Shown: positions 55,013-64,000 of the stretch, one piece after another
How positions within the stretch are numbered: the stretch's first letter is position 1
Layout: the number at the start of each line of letters is the position of its first letter
Source of the DNA: Calycina herbarum
Lineage: Eukaryota > Ascomycota > Leotiomycetes > Helotiales > Pezizellaceae
Length of the DNA: 64,000 bases
Direction: 5' to 3'
NCBI GenBank assembly: GCA_001414485.1
Contig: LLEY01000113.1
Span: 124,001-188,000 of the forward strand
The notes under the pieces: model-generated
What the model saw: the letters and a program-made list of their open reading frames with translations, nothing else
What the model was told of the DNA's origin: nothing
The model's database searches: none
Made by a program: the position numbers and the translations under genes

Positions 55013-56056
55013 TCAAACTGCAAAAGGACCCTTGAATAGCCAAAGTCCAAGAGCTTGAAGCAGCTCTTCCTTCCTCTTCTCATTCATGGCCACTGCCTCA
55101 GCAGGAGGACGATCCATCAAGTTGTGAGTAAAACCATGGCGCACATCTCGAGCCAATGTCCATTTGTAACCACTTTTCTCAAACTCGTAAGATGCAGCCT
55201 CTTTTTCGTGTTTGTCCAGACTTGCAAGACTATATATAGTCTCCCTCGCCTCGTTTGCAAGCATGTCGTACTCGGCTCCAACCATGTATATCCACGAGGG
55301 TAGGTCTTCGCTTTTCGCATACCGAACACTCAATCGGGGGTCGTAAAGATCCTGTCCTGGCCGAATATATGCCCATTCCCATATAGGACCCCAATCTTTC
55401 AAATCATCCACGTCTTTGGGATTCCGATACGGTCGCGAACTGTGCTTTTGTGCCGGCGCAAGGGTGAAATCTGTAATGGGGTAGCAAGAGACCAATCCCT
55501 TCAATTTCCTCCTCAGCTCTGGCATCTGGGCAGCAGAAAGACAAATATTCCCACCTGCACTGAACCCCCCCAAAACCACGCGTGATTTGTCCACTGGCAG
55601 AGTGGTATCCTCGATTATAGCTTGCGCAATGGCCACAACATCGCACATCGGTTCCGGGAATTTGTGAAGGGGGGCTTTGCGGTATTCAATGCTGACGACC
55701 AGGACATTGAGTCTATTTGCCAGAGTCGCGCAGAACTCGTCATCGAATTGGGCGTCGAGAAGAACATGGCCCCCAGCATGCAGGTCGAGGTATAAAGGTA
55801 GCAGTTCCCCAGCCTTGTGTGCTGTTGGAATAAAGATTCGATTGACCTGGCGTGGGCGGCATGGATATGCTTTCAATCTCGACGGCAATAGTTCTGGCGG
55901 GGTCGCTTTGAACAGACAGATGAGCTTGAAAGCAATTGCAGTTGCCAATTTAAGGCCCCAGACTCGTAGGAAGGATGTTATTCGATTCGCAAGAGGGGGT
56001 GCTTCGGAAAATCGAGAGAGGGAGGCGGATGCTGCTGCTGTCTCTGAGGGGGACAT
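55013..56056 (-). CDS. alpha/beta hydrolase fold-3 esterase (HSL family)
   Basis: 347-aa intronless protein starting MSPSETAAASASLSRFSE. It has the hormone-sensitive-lipase-like layout: LYLDLHAGGHVLLDAQFDDEF in place of the usual HGGG oxyanion motif, the nucleophile elbow GGFSAGG (Ser in GxSxG), Asp in VGAEYDMLANEA, and His in DVRHGFTHN. A hydrophobic helix near residues 28-50 may anchor it. The substrate is unknown; such enzymes hydrolyse short esters or xenobiotics. Its 3' end is tightly packed against, and may overlap, the 5' end of the trehalose phosphorylase gene on the same strand. Confidence 0.85.
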   Translation of the reverse strand: MSPSETAAASASLSRFSEAPPLANRITSFLRVWGLKLATAIAFKLICLFKATPPELLPSRLKAYPCRPRQVNRIFIPTAHKAGELLPLYLDLHAGGHVLLDAQFDDEFCATLANRLNVLVVSIEYRKAPLHKFPEPMCDVVAIAQAIIEDTTLPVDKSRVVLGGFSAGGNICLSAAQMPELRRKLKGLVSCYPITDFTLAPAQKHSSRPYRNPKDVDDLKDWGPIWEWAYIRPGQDLYDPRLSVRYAKSEDLPSWIYMVGAEYDMLANEARETIYSLASLDKHEKEAASYEFEKSGYKWTLARDVRHGFTHNLMDRPPAEAVAMNEKRKEELLQALGLWLFKGPFAV

Positions 56057-56288
56057 TACATTTAGGGAATGTGGTTTTGTATTCGTCAACCTTACTTCGT
56101 CATCGTATTTCCGGTTCTTTCAAGGCTCGCAGAATGACCATACTTCTCGTCGAAGATACGAGAATTGAAGGGGAAAGGACATCATGGCAACGCGATGGCA
56201 GCTGAATGCTTGTGGCGCCAGGGGTTTCGTGGCATCTTATCTCATTCTCAACCGCTCTTTACTTGCACGGACTAAAAATAAAATAAAA

Positions 56289-56947
56289 ACCAATGAGAGG
56301 GCAGGGATGGCGGGAAATCCTATAGCGTCTGAGAACTTTTGGTTCTAATTAGTCGTGAGATCGAGAGTTAAGAAGTCGTAGTATATAAAAGCCGCCGCAT
56401 CAGGCTCATTTTAAGAGCTATAATTATATAAGCTATATAAAAGTTATAGAACTAAGCTAGGGCTATTTAGATATAAACTTCTTTTTTTAATAGCTTTTAA
56501 GTTAAAGAAGTTATAGCTATATTTACTACGTTTATTAATATAAAATCTAAATAGTATAAGTATATAAAACTAGCCGCATCGAGCTTATTCTAATAGTTAT
56601 AATTATATAGGCTAGATAAAAGTTATAGAGCTAAGCTAGGGCTATTTAGATATAAACTTCCTTTTGTAATAACTTCTATTTTAAAGAACTTATAATAAGA
56701 GTAAAACCTTTCTCTATATTTTACCACTTTAAAACAGCTATAGCTCTTTTAATATAAGATCTATTAGAAAAAGAAGTTTATATCTGAATAGCTCTAATCT
56801 TACTCTATACTTCTTATATAGCTTATATAATTATAGCTATTAAAATAAGCCCGATGCGGCTGCTTTTATATACTACGACTTCTTAAGTCGGCATCTCACG
56901 ACTAAAGACGCTCTGGGAGCCCCCGCCGTTCCTGTACTCTCATTGGT
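56289..56947. repeat. long imperfect inverted repeat (MITE-like, AT-rich)
   Basis: The outer ends ACCAATGAGAG (56289) and CTCTCATTGGT (56937-56947) are inverted copies, as are AGCGTCT and AGACGCT further in. From 56349 to 56905 the arms match closely: TTAGTCGTGAGAT against ATCTCACGACTAA, then AAGAAGTCGTAGTATATAAA, GCCGCATC, and TATAATTATATAAGCTATAT. The arms are about 190 nt. A third partial copy of the arm, direct to the left arm, lies at about 56558-56680. Almost all internal sequence is A/T-rich with TA steps, consistent with repeat-induced point mutation. No coding. TA dinucleotides abut GTCGTGAGAT at 56350 and 56904, as in mariner-type insertions, but the outer arms argue for a larger unit. 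Confidence 0.75.
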
Positions 56948-58301
56948 CCGCTCTCTCGCTTAAGGTGGGGTCAGCGCCCAGTGTGGCTGAGGATGAGTTA
57001 AGCTTCTATAGACTTTCTCCTATGACCTGTACGTTCCTAGGAGATTTCTTCTATCCGCACTTCTTTCCCTAGAATTATCTCCTACTAAGTGCTCTCTCCC
57101 AGGCATGATAATCTCCTGAGAATTATCTCCTAGTAGTGGTGCGACTCTAGAAGCAATCTCCTGCAGGTCTTCTTGTCGGGTTTGAAATATTAAGGCCACT
57201 TCATGAGATATGGAGACATATTATAACGGCACGTACGAAGTGTGGTCCGCGCAAGGGCGGACGGTCCACGGTAGGTTGTGGAATCTTAGAACTGTCTATT
57301 TGAAGATTCTAAGCTAAGGAGAAGAGGAGAGCTACATATCGACCGACAAGTGCTATTCCCGCAGTTTCTCGTTCACTATTACTACAAAAACTTTTAGGTC
57401 ATTTTGAATCGCTCGTAGATCACTGGTTTTGTGTAAGTGTTCGTCACATATGAGGCCCCTGGGGCTAACACGGTTAGCCCCCAAGAGCGCTGTAAATAAG
57501 ACCTGGATAAGTATATTGTATTATGCCCCTGCACGCTCTCAAACGCTCGCTCCTGAGGCTATTTGCAAAGCCTTCGACGAATCAGGAGCGAATTCATCTC
57601 TAAGTAGTAAAGATATTTCGGAACAGATATCTACGTAATTATCTTTGAGCAGTGATAGAGAAGTCGTAGTAATTAAGTCCGAGCTAGTGATAATTTGTCA
57701 ACGATTCTCCGAGCAACATCCCCTACTGCTATCTCGGAGCATCTATTTATTATTTCAGAACAATTGATTCCGATGAAATTTCTTCGAATTAATATTTCCC
57801 AGCTTAAAACAGATAACTCCGAATACTTCTAACTAGCTCCGAACTATATTTCCGAGTAATATTCCCGAACTAATTTCCTCCGAGGACTATTTCGGAGTAA
57901 TATCTCCGGTATCTAGGTAAGTAATTCCGAGGCTATATTTTCGAGCTTATAAATATCTTTACCCCGAGTACTTCTTATAGTAATTTATTTGTATATATTT
58001 TCCTTTGTTGGAAAGAGTCCATACTAAGTGAATACCACAGGGTGGATGCACGTGATCCAAGACTCTGTATATGTTGCCGAGAGACTCGCTCTCTCTTTCC
58101 TAGTTAGTTCAATACAATATGCCACTTCCATACACCTAAAGTCAATATATTTCTTTATATTGTACGCGACTTTACCTCCGAATCACACATAAGTAGAACT
58201 TTAGATCGGCCCTTTCATTGAATGAATTGCGTAAAAGCACCCCGTGGGTCAAAATCTTGATATACCGTTACATTCCACCTCCCAAAAGCAAGAAATAAAT
58301 G
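56948..58301. other. gene-free, repeat-like region
   Basis: About 1.35 kb with no coding. Two internally repetitive zones: 57045-57170, with ATTATCTCCTA and AATCTCCTG variants, and 57660-57970, where TCCGA(A/G) or its complement recurs a dozen times. From 58006 a TGTTGGAAAGAGTCC start resembles a retrotransposon LTR edge, but no matching end or primer-binding site is visible. Confidence 0.4.
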
Positions 58302-61300
58302 CTAAACTTTCGTTCGCTTAGGCAAGCAAAACAGCCAGTAGACAGCCAATGCACCCAGAATATTAATCAAACTGTACGAGAAGGTTATACCCAGATTGCG
58401 CCATCGATCTTCGTAACGAATTCCAAGGGTTGTCAATATAGTATCCGTGTTAGAAACTGGGCATAGTTGGCAATCTCTTGTTGCAGCCGGGTTGATAATT
58501 GTCGCCCCTGAAAGCGAGACGTACTCGGCCAAGTAGGTCATACAGTTTACTCCAATTGGTGGATCGAAATGTACCAATTCCTTCCTGGAGCATGACACTG
58601 GGTTGTGGCCAATTCCCGTCGAGACAATGCCACCTACCATGTAAGTTAAGGGCGTGGACCGTAGCATCCATAGCCAAAATTTGGGTAGCTTGGAAGGCGA
58701 CACAAGAACTCTGTACACCCAGGGTCAGCAAGCGCCCTTTCCGTAGTTAAATCAAGGTATTGGTAATATATTTATTTTCGTACATACCCGCAAAATATTA
58801 AACTCAAGGAGTATAGCAATGATGCAATGTTTACCCCAAGAGCAGCACTGGGTAAAGCTGTTATGACCAGCTGAGAAAATGTCGACGTGAAGATCATGAA
58901 AGACCATATGAATAAGAAAACCAACAGTGATCGCTCGTTAACTTCTTCCGCCGGCATAGCTCTACTCATACCAATGGGATAGTACCAGACAATAAACAAA
59001 ATAACTGCTAACAATGTCTGCCATGGAAGCTCAGTAATTGTGTTAGATAAGACGAATGCCTGCCAGGAGTATATTTTCGACGGCCTTTCACGAGCTTCGT
59101 ATAACTCTCTGTTGCCAATATATTGTGGCATTATCAACTGTACGACGTTACTGAATAATGTAAGGAGTAGGAAGCAAGAGAATATCTGGTTTTGTACTCC
59201 TTGCATAGTGTTCTCGGATCGCCAGAATGAGAAACCATTGACCACTCCCTGAATGACATTAGTCTAGGTCTATCCAAAGATCGAATAGGGGCTTACCGCA
59301 GCAATGACGAGAAGTGATTTTGAATAGAGATAAGATGGTGTTCTCCAATCTCTAAGTAAGTATCGCTTTGTCAACATATGCAATTGGGTTACGAACTCTC
59401 GAGCAAATTCTGTTGTTTTTGCCGGATCAATATTCTGTTCCGACGGACGCTCCTCAAGATTGTGCTTTATCGTTTGTAGGTGGGCTTCAATTTCTTTCTT
59501 TGCCTCTGAATCATTCCACCTCTCTGCCCAAATGGATCCGTTCTCCGAGTTTGCGGCTTTCGTTACTTCCAGTAGCCACTCTGCCGGATTTTCTGCTTCG
59601 TCGCAATGTCTTGCTCCTTGACTTTCGAAGTAATTCACGACTTCTTGGCAGTTGTGCCCAATGTTTCCAAAGTATATTTGCTCGCCACTCTCCGACAAAA
59701 GGAGCAACTTATCAAACATTTGAAACAGATCCGCTGAAGGCTGATGTATAGTGCATAATATAGCTTGGCCGCTCCGGGACAGGTCTCGCAGTAATTTGCA
59801 GATTGCCCATGCGGTATTACTGTCGAGCCCAGATGTGGGTTCGTCAAGAAAGAGAAGGATCTCAGATCTCACTGCCAATTCGACTCCAATAGTTACCTTC
59901 TTTCTTTGCTCGACGTTGAGGCCTTCTCCGGGGACTCCAACAACAGCATCAACAAAATCTTTCATGTCAAGTAACTCAATAACATCACTGACGTATGCAA
60001 GTCTCTCTTCTGGCGTATAAAGTTCCGATTGTCTGAGAATAGCACTGAACTCTAGCGCTTCCCGAACCGTGGAAGTTGGCAGATGGATATCTGCTTGTTG
60101 GGCGTACGCCACCTTTCGAGCGAAGCTGTGCTCCATTTCAATATGATCACCTTTGATAATCTCGCCACCCACGACCCCTGGGGCAGCTCGATTTGCTAAT
60201 ACATTCAAGAGCGTTGTCTTTCCAGCACCCGAGCTCCCCTAAATCATGATCTAGTCAGCAAGTTTAGTAACAGCAATTCTTTTCTGGGGTCTGCTTACCA
60301 TTACAGCTGTAATATTTCCTTGCTCAACCCAACCCTGAATACCGCCGAGAAGCTTTCGGAGACCCTTCTTTGTCTTCATATCGTACGTAAGGTTGTTCCA
60401 GAAGAATGGTGCTGGGTCCGCTCGCTGTTTAGAAGGCACCGAGACCATTTTCTCGTTCGTCTCAAATTCCAAAGGTGGCTTTGTTACTGACCTTTGGGAC
60501 TCTTCGTCTCCAGATTGATCCTCAAGAGAATGGTGGCCTTTAGGAAATAGTAGTACCTCTCCTTTGGAGCCTTGAAGTGGAATCCATTCGCTGGCAGCGA
60601 CATAAACGCAGCACAAAAATACAGCCATGGATAGTATGATAGCAAGATTTCTGATAAAATTAGCAAGAATCATTTAACCGGTACCCTGAATCTAACCTCC
60701 ATTCGTGTCCAGGGTAATAATGATATGCTGCTGCCAGATATGCATTCCCCTCCACAACTGATCCTCCACTGACGGCACCTACAGCACTGCACATGCGCTC
60801 AGATGAAGCAATAGCGCTATAACTTGGGCCGCTTGGTATAAAATGCGAGCACTTGAATTGTCGACTTGCAAACTATGAAAGTAATGAGAACGGAAACCCT
60901 TCAAGGTAGTTAGGGGAATACCTCGTTTATCATTAAGCTCTCAAAGGCATAAGCGATGGGATCAACAAATCTTATCCATCCAAGCCATGGATGCATGTCG
61001 GGAATCGGAACCACGAATCCAGTATATATCACAAGAGCACCAATGAACACAGCCCCGGGTGCAATGGACCCTGTGAGTGTCGTTGAAAGTGCTCCAATAG
61101 TTCTAAAAACCATGGAACCAGCAATCAAACTGGCGAATGCAAATAAATAGAAGACAAAAAAGGCCGATGGGGTTCTTCTCAAATTCGCAAGAAAATAAAA
61201 TGGGATGTTGAAAGCTGCAGTGAGGAGGATTTTGTTGGGTAAGTCACATAACATTGACGATATCGATTCTGCCGAAGGACGGTATAGCGCAAGACTATAA

Positions 61301-62983
61301 TGTTTTTCGACGACTGGTCTGGTCTCCCAGAGGCCCACACCCTGCAGATTGGTCGATTAGCATTAAACTGTGGACGTTTCGAAAAGATTGCAAACCTCGA
61401 ATGCTCCGAGAAAAGTGTTAAGCAAAATTGTGAAAAATAGTAGGGCTCCACGACCAAAGAAGCTGTCTGTATCTTCGGACATGTTGTAAAACATACTTCC
61501 GAGAATTAAAGACAATATCAAGTTTCCAAAAATTGCTGAAAGAGGAGTTTCGAGATCGTTTCGAAGGCGTTGTGCACCTCTTATCATGCACATCTTTATT
61601 TGCTCTGAGAAGGAAATTGTATATGGACCAGATCTTCTGCTTCGAATTGTTAAATCCAGGTCATAACATGATATCGACTGCTCACCTATTTGGTAATGTT
61701 GGGCGATCGCCAGTTTCAACAGCTTGTATATCAGTCTGATGTAGCCCAAGTGGGAATCTGTCGTTGTACTTCCTAATATCCTCTAGTACTTGACTTCTTT
61801 CCATGCTTGCTTTCCATACGTCTGCAAAGTCCTGGGCGCTTCGAAGGGAGCATGCCTGGCTATTTGGTTGAACAATTCGTGCAATGGGATTTGTGATGGA
61901 GGTTAAAAAGTCCCCTGTGGTCGTTTGTTCAGAACATACAAAGCCCATTTGAACGAAATACTTTTTCGCATCTAAAACTCCCCCGAAGAAAATTTCATGT
62001 CCTTCATAGAGCAAGATAACCTTATCGAATAGCTAAAAGACAGTCAACTTCAATGACTGGCTTCAAACTAAGGATTCAAACTCACATTATACATGTCTTG
62101 AGATGCTTGATATAGCGTCACCAGAGCTACGGAGCCGCGAAGTCTTGTATGTTGCCTGAGGGTTTTGAGAAACCCCATTGCATTAGCGCTGTCCAGACCC
62201 CGCGTACTGTTATCCCAACACTGAAAAGAGCTTTCTCCAACCATTATCTCTGCAATGCCAGCTCTTCTACGCTCTCCACCGCTCACCCCGGGAATCAAAA
62301 CATCGCCAATCTTGGTGTCTACGATACTGCGGAGTCCGAGGGTAGAAAGAGTTGCGTTCAGCTTCTCTTCAGCATACGCCGTGCGGTTCATGCCTGAGCG
62401 AAGAAGTTTATCATTCAGCGCTCTCGCCTTTGCGGGTAACATGAGTGTCTGTCCGACTGTGAGATGGGCAATGTGGACGTCGGATTCTGCGTGGTATGTA
62501 CATTCCCCTCGAAATTTTGAGTGCATCGTTAATTTATCAATTCCTGCATTACCACTATCAGAAAAGGCAAGGATATATGAAAGAAGGCACATGAATACCT
62601 TGATAATTGAGCCGACTCTCGTTGCCGACTTCAACCCCTCTTGTTTCACCTGCTATTGTTTTTAGAAAGGTGCTGCAACCACTTCCTGGGCGACCGAGAA
62701 TCAATAGCATTTCCCCAGTTTGCAATTCCCCTTCAAAGTCTTTCAGGATACAAAATTTCGATTTGGCTCTTCGAGTAAATAGGGAGATGATGTTTCTAAG
62801 TATTGCCCCAGGGAAGTTGGCGAACGTTTTCTGATAATCGGTTGCTGAACCGTACCCAAACACGCTTAGACTGTGCCAGGAGAGACTCGCGGAGTTGTGG
62901 CGAGTATGCGGTGAATCGTTTCTTTTTCGTAGCCATTCCTCATACTTGAAGTCTTCGGAAAGGGGGTCGACTCGAGACGCCAT
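58302..62983 (-). CDS. PDR-type (ABCG) multidrug ABC transporter
   Basis: Full-size plasma-membrane exporter of the pleiotropic drug resistance family, arranged NBD-TMD twice. Exons: 62983-62599, 62543-62086, 62032-61686, 61639-61396, 61341-60922, 60872-60697, 60650-60299, 60238-59297, 59248-58788 and 58710-58302, giving 1397 aa. NBD1 has the fungal Walker A GRPGSGCST (residues 97-105), signature VSGGERRRAGIAE and Walker B CWDNSTRGLDSA. NBD2 has GSSGAGKTTLLNVLANRA (split by the exon 7/8 junction), LNVEQRKKVTIGVEL and LFLDEPTSGLDS. PDR blocks VVEKHYSLALYRPSAESI and CSAVGAVSGGSVVEGNAYL are present. All introns are short and in phase, so the gene looks functional. Substrates cannot be read from sequence. 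Deg1-like neighbours are unrelated. Confidence 0.92.
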
Positions 62984-63548
62984 TGTCTCACTCGGTGCGC
63001 TGGAGTGATTGAGAATTGAATCAACGTGAAAACCCTAATCATTTGAGTAGGAAATGCGGGAGACTCAAGAATCAAGCTGGCTTATTTTTCTACGGGGATT
63101 TCCGTAGCGGGCGTTTCATGCAAGACCAATCAAATATATCGCGGCTGTTTGTTGGTAATATTGGCTGCACTGCATGGCACAGGCACATGCACAGGGACGG
63201 CTAAAAGGAAGCTTTCATTTTATTTACGTTAGATTTTTGTTTACGCCCCACCAAGACATATAGGACTCAATCCAGATTTTGTTGCTTAAACTTGTAATCG
63301 GTCCATTGCCAAGCACAGAAAAGTTCACGACTAAGACAGGAAGCGTTCACATAGTGTTGGACTTTGAAAGTGCCTAGGACTAACAACTTCATGATTCATG
63401 GTGCATTGGTGCAGTTGTAAATTGAACATGCGTTAGGAGAACGAACATTTTATATTACACAGTGTCCAGGTCCGAAGGGGTCTCTATAGTTGTATACAAC
63501 AAGACCATGTTTCAAACAGCTTGTCGGGTTTTCCTCTCCTGAATCAAA
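62984..63548. other. PDR upstream region
   Basis: About 565 bp between the PDR start codon and the end of the next minus-strand gene. No coding exon recognised. It probably contains the PDR promoter. Confidence 0.4.
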
Positions 63549-64000
63549 TCAAACATTTTCACCTGAATATTGCTTTTGATGACCCCGGCTTTCCCCTCGT
63601 TCAGATTCCTGAATTATTTAGTTTCTAAAAGGCCTAATTGGGATGGAGGTTATAATTTTAAACTCACCGCAATATTAGGCAAACCCGCTGCGTTACGAAG
63701 ATACATTTGATAATCTCTCCTCGGATCATCGGAAACTGTTTCGTCGATTCCGAAGGTGTTTGTGACTAAAACCGTGGACTCGCCAGCTTCACGATTGTTT
63801 CGTCTGATGAATGTTCGGAGACCAGACATCAAAGCTCCAGGTGGTTTGGGTAGGGCGTCGTTGTGAAGTTCGTTCCAGTTGCTATCTTCGGAATGCTTGG
63901 GAGGCTTTTTCCAAAGTGCACGTAGTGAGCTGGATGGACCCTTCGATGTTTTCTTACGGGACGGTTGGGAGCCAATGTTGACGAATATCGTCCTGAAAGG
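63549..64000 (-). CDS. unknown protein, 3' part only (cut by window edge)
   Basis: The last two exons of a gene whose 5' end lies beyond the window: 64000-63668 (or from an acceptor CTTTCAG at 63994) and 63608-63549. They are joined by a 59-nt intron, GTGAGT to ATTCAG, in phase 0. The visible C-terminus includes SSSLRALWKKPPKHSEDSNW, GALMSGLRTFIRRNN, STVLVTNTFGIDE and DYQMYLRNAAGLPNIA, and ends HQKQYSGENV. It is basic and low in hydrophobics. No family is recognised from this fragment. Confidence 0.55.

Noticed and set aside
56350..56904. Autonomous DNA transposon
   Set aside because: No open frame or transposase motif between the inverted arms; only a non-autonomous element can be supported.
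58006..58240. Possible solo LTR starting TGTTGGAAAGAG
   Set aside because: No matching terminal CA with target duplication, primer-binding site or second LTR could be seen.
1..64000. CRISPR arrays, bacterial operons or ribosome binding sites
   Set aside because: Spliced eukaryotic genes throughout; no regularly spaced direct repeats of the required kind.

Overview
The window is nuclear DNA of a filamentous ascomycete (Pezizomycotina). Genes carry many short GT-AG introns (about 46 to 131 nt) with CTAAC or CTGAC branch sites. Fungal-specific families are present: a HET-domain protein, a PDR-type ABC transporter, a trehalose phosphorylase, a CmcJ-like oxygenase and a Sds3-like deacetylase subunit. 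Gene content and style suggest Leotiomycetes (Helotiales), but that placement is inference. All splice models below were built by eye from splice sites, reading phase and family knowledge.

Layout. 1-6.3 kb: a Dgk1-like lipid kinase and a small conserved fungal protein with an unusually long, low-complexity promoter, then an intron-containing tRNA-Gln. 6.3-8.6 kb: AT-rich, repeat-derived DNA. 8.6-18.4 kb: a dense housekeeping block with cytosolic uS2 (RPS0), mitochondrial uS15, V-ATPase subunit d (VMA6), NOP58, an unknown gene with a doubtful 5' end, and HUB1 with an RS-type extension. 19.3-25.1 kb: a very large AT-hook protein divergent from a CmcJ-like oxygenase. 25-44 kb: a looser accessory block with three orphan coiled-coil or acidic proteins, a broken SET-domain gene, a small membrane protein, Sds3-like, a HET gene split by a frame change, a tail-anchored unknown and a MYND zinc-finger protein. 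Dispersed repeats lie between them. 45-51 kb: GPI15, DEG1/PUS3, an atypical Rho-like GTPase and a zinc-finger protein. 51.8-56.1 kb: trehalose phosphorylase in at least ten exons, including a 4-nt microexon, then an alpha/beta hydrolase. 56.3-58.2 kb: a long inverted repeat and AT-rich relic DNA. 58.3-63.0 kb: a complete ten-exon PDR transporter, then a gene cut by the window edge.

The genes do not form an obvious biosynthetic cluster. The housekeeping genes serve translation (RPS0, uS15m, NOP58, DEG1, tRNA-Gln), splicing (HUB1), vacuolar acidification (VMA6), lipid and GPI metabolism (DGK1, GPI15) and chromatin (Sds3-like). The accessory genes point to allorecognition (HET), drug export (PDR) and carbohydrate storage (trehalose phosphorylase). 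Most notable are the 4-nt microexon, a GTPase lacking the usual catalytic glutamine motif, a possible dual-start DEG1, the repeat families, and three genes with apparent disabling lesions or frame problems. I did not find convincing evidence of a wholly new multi-gene system.
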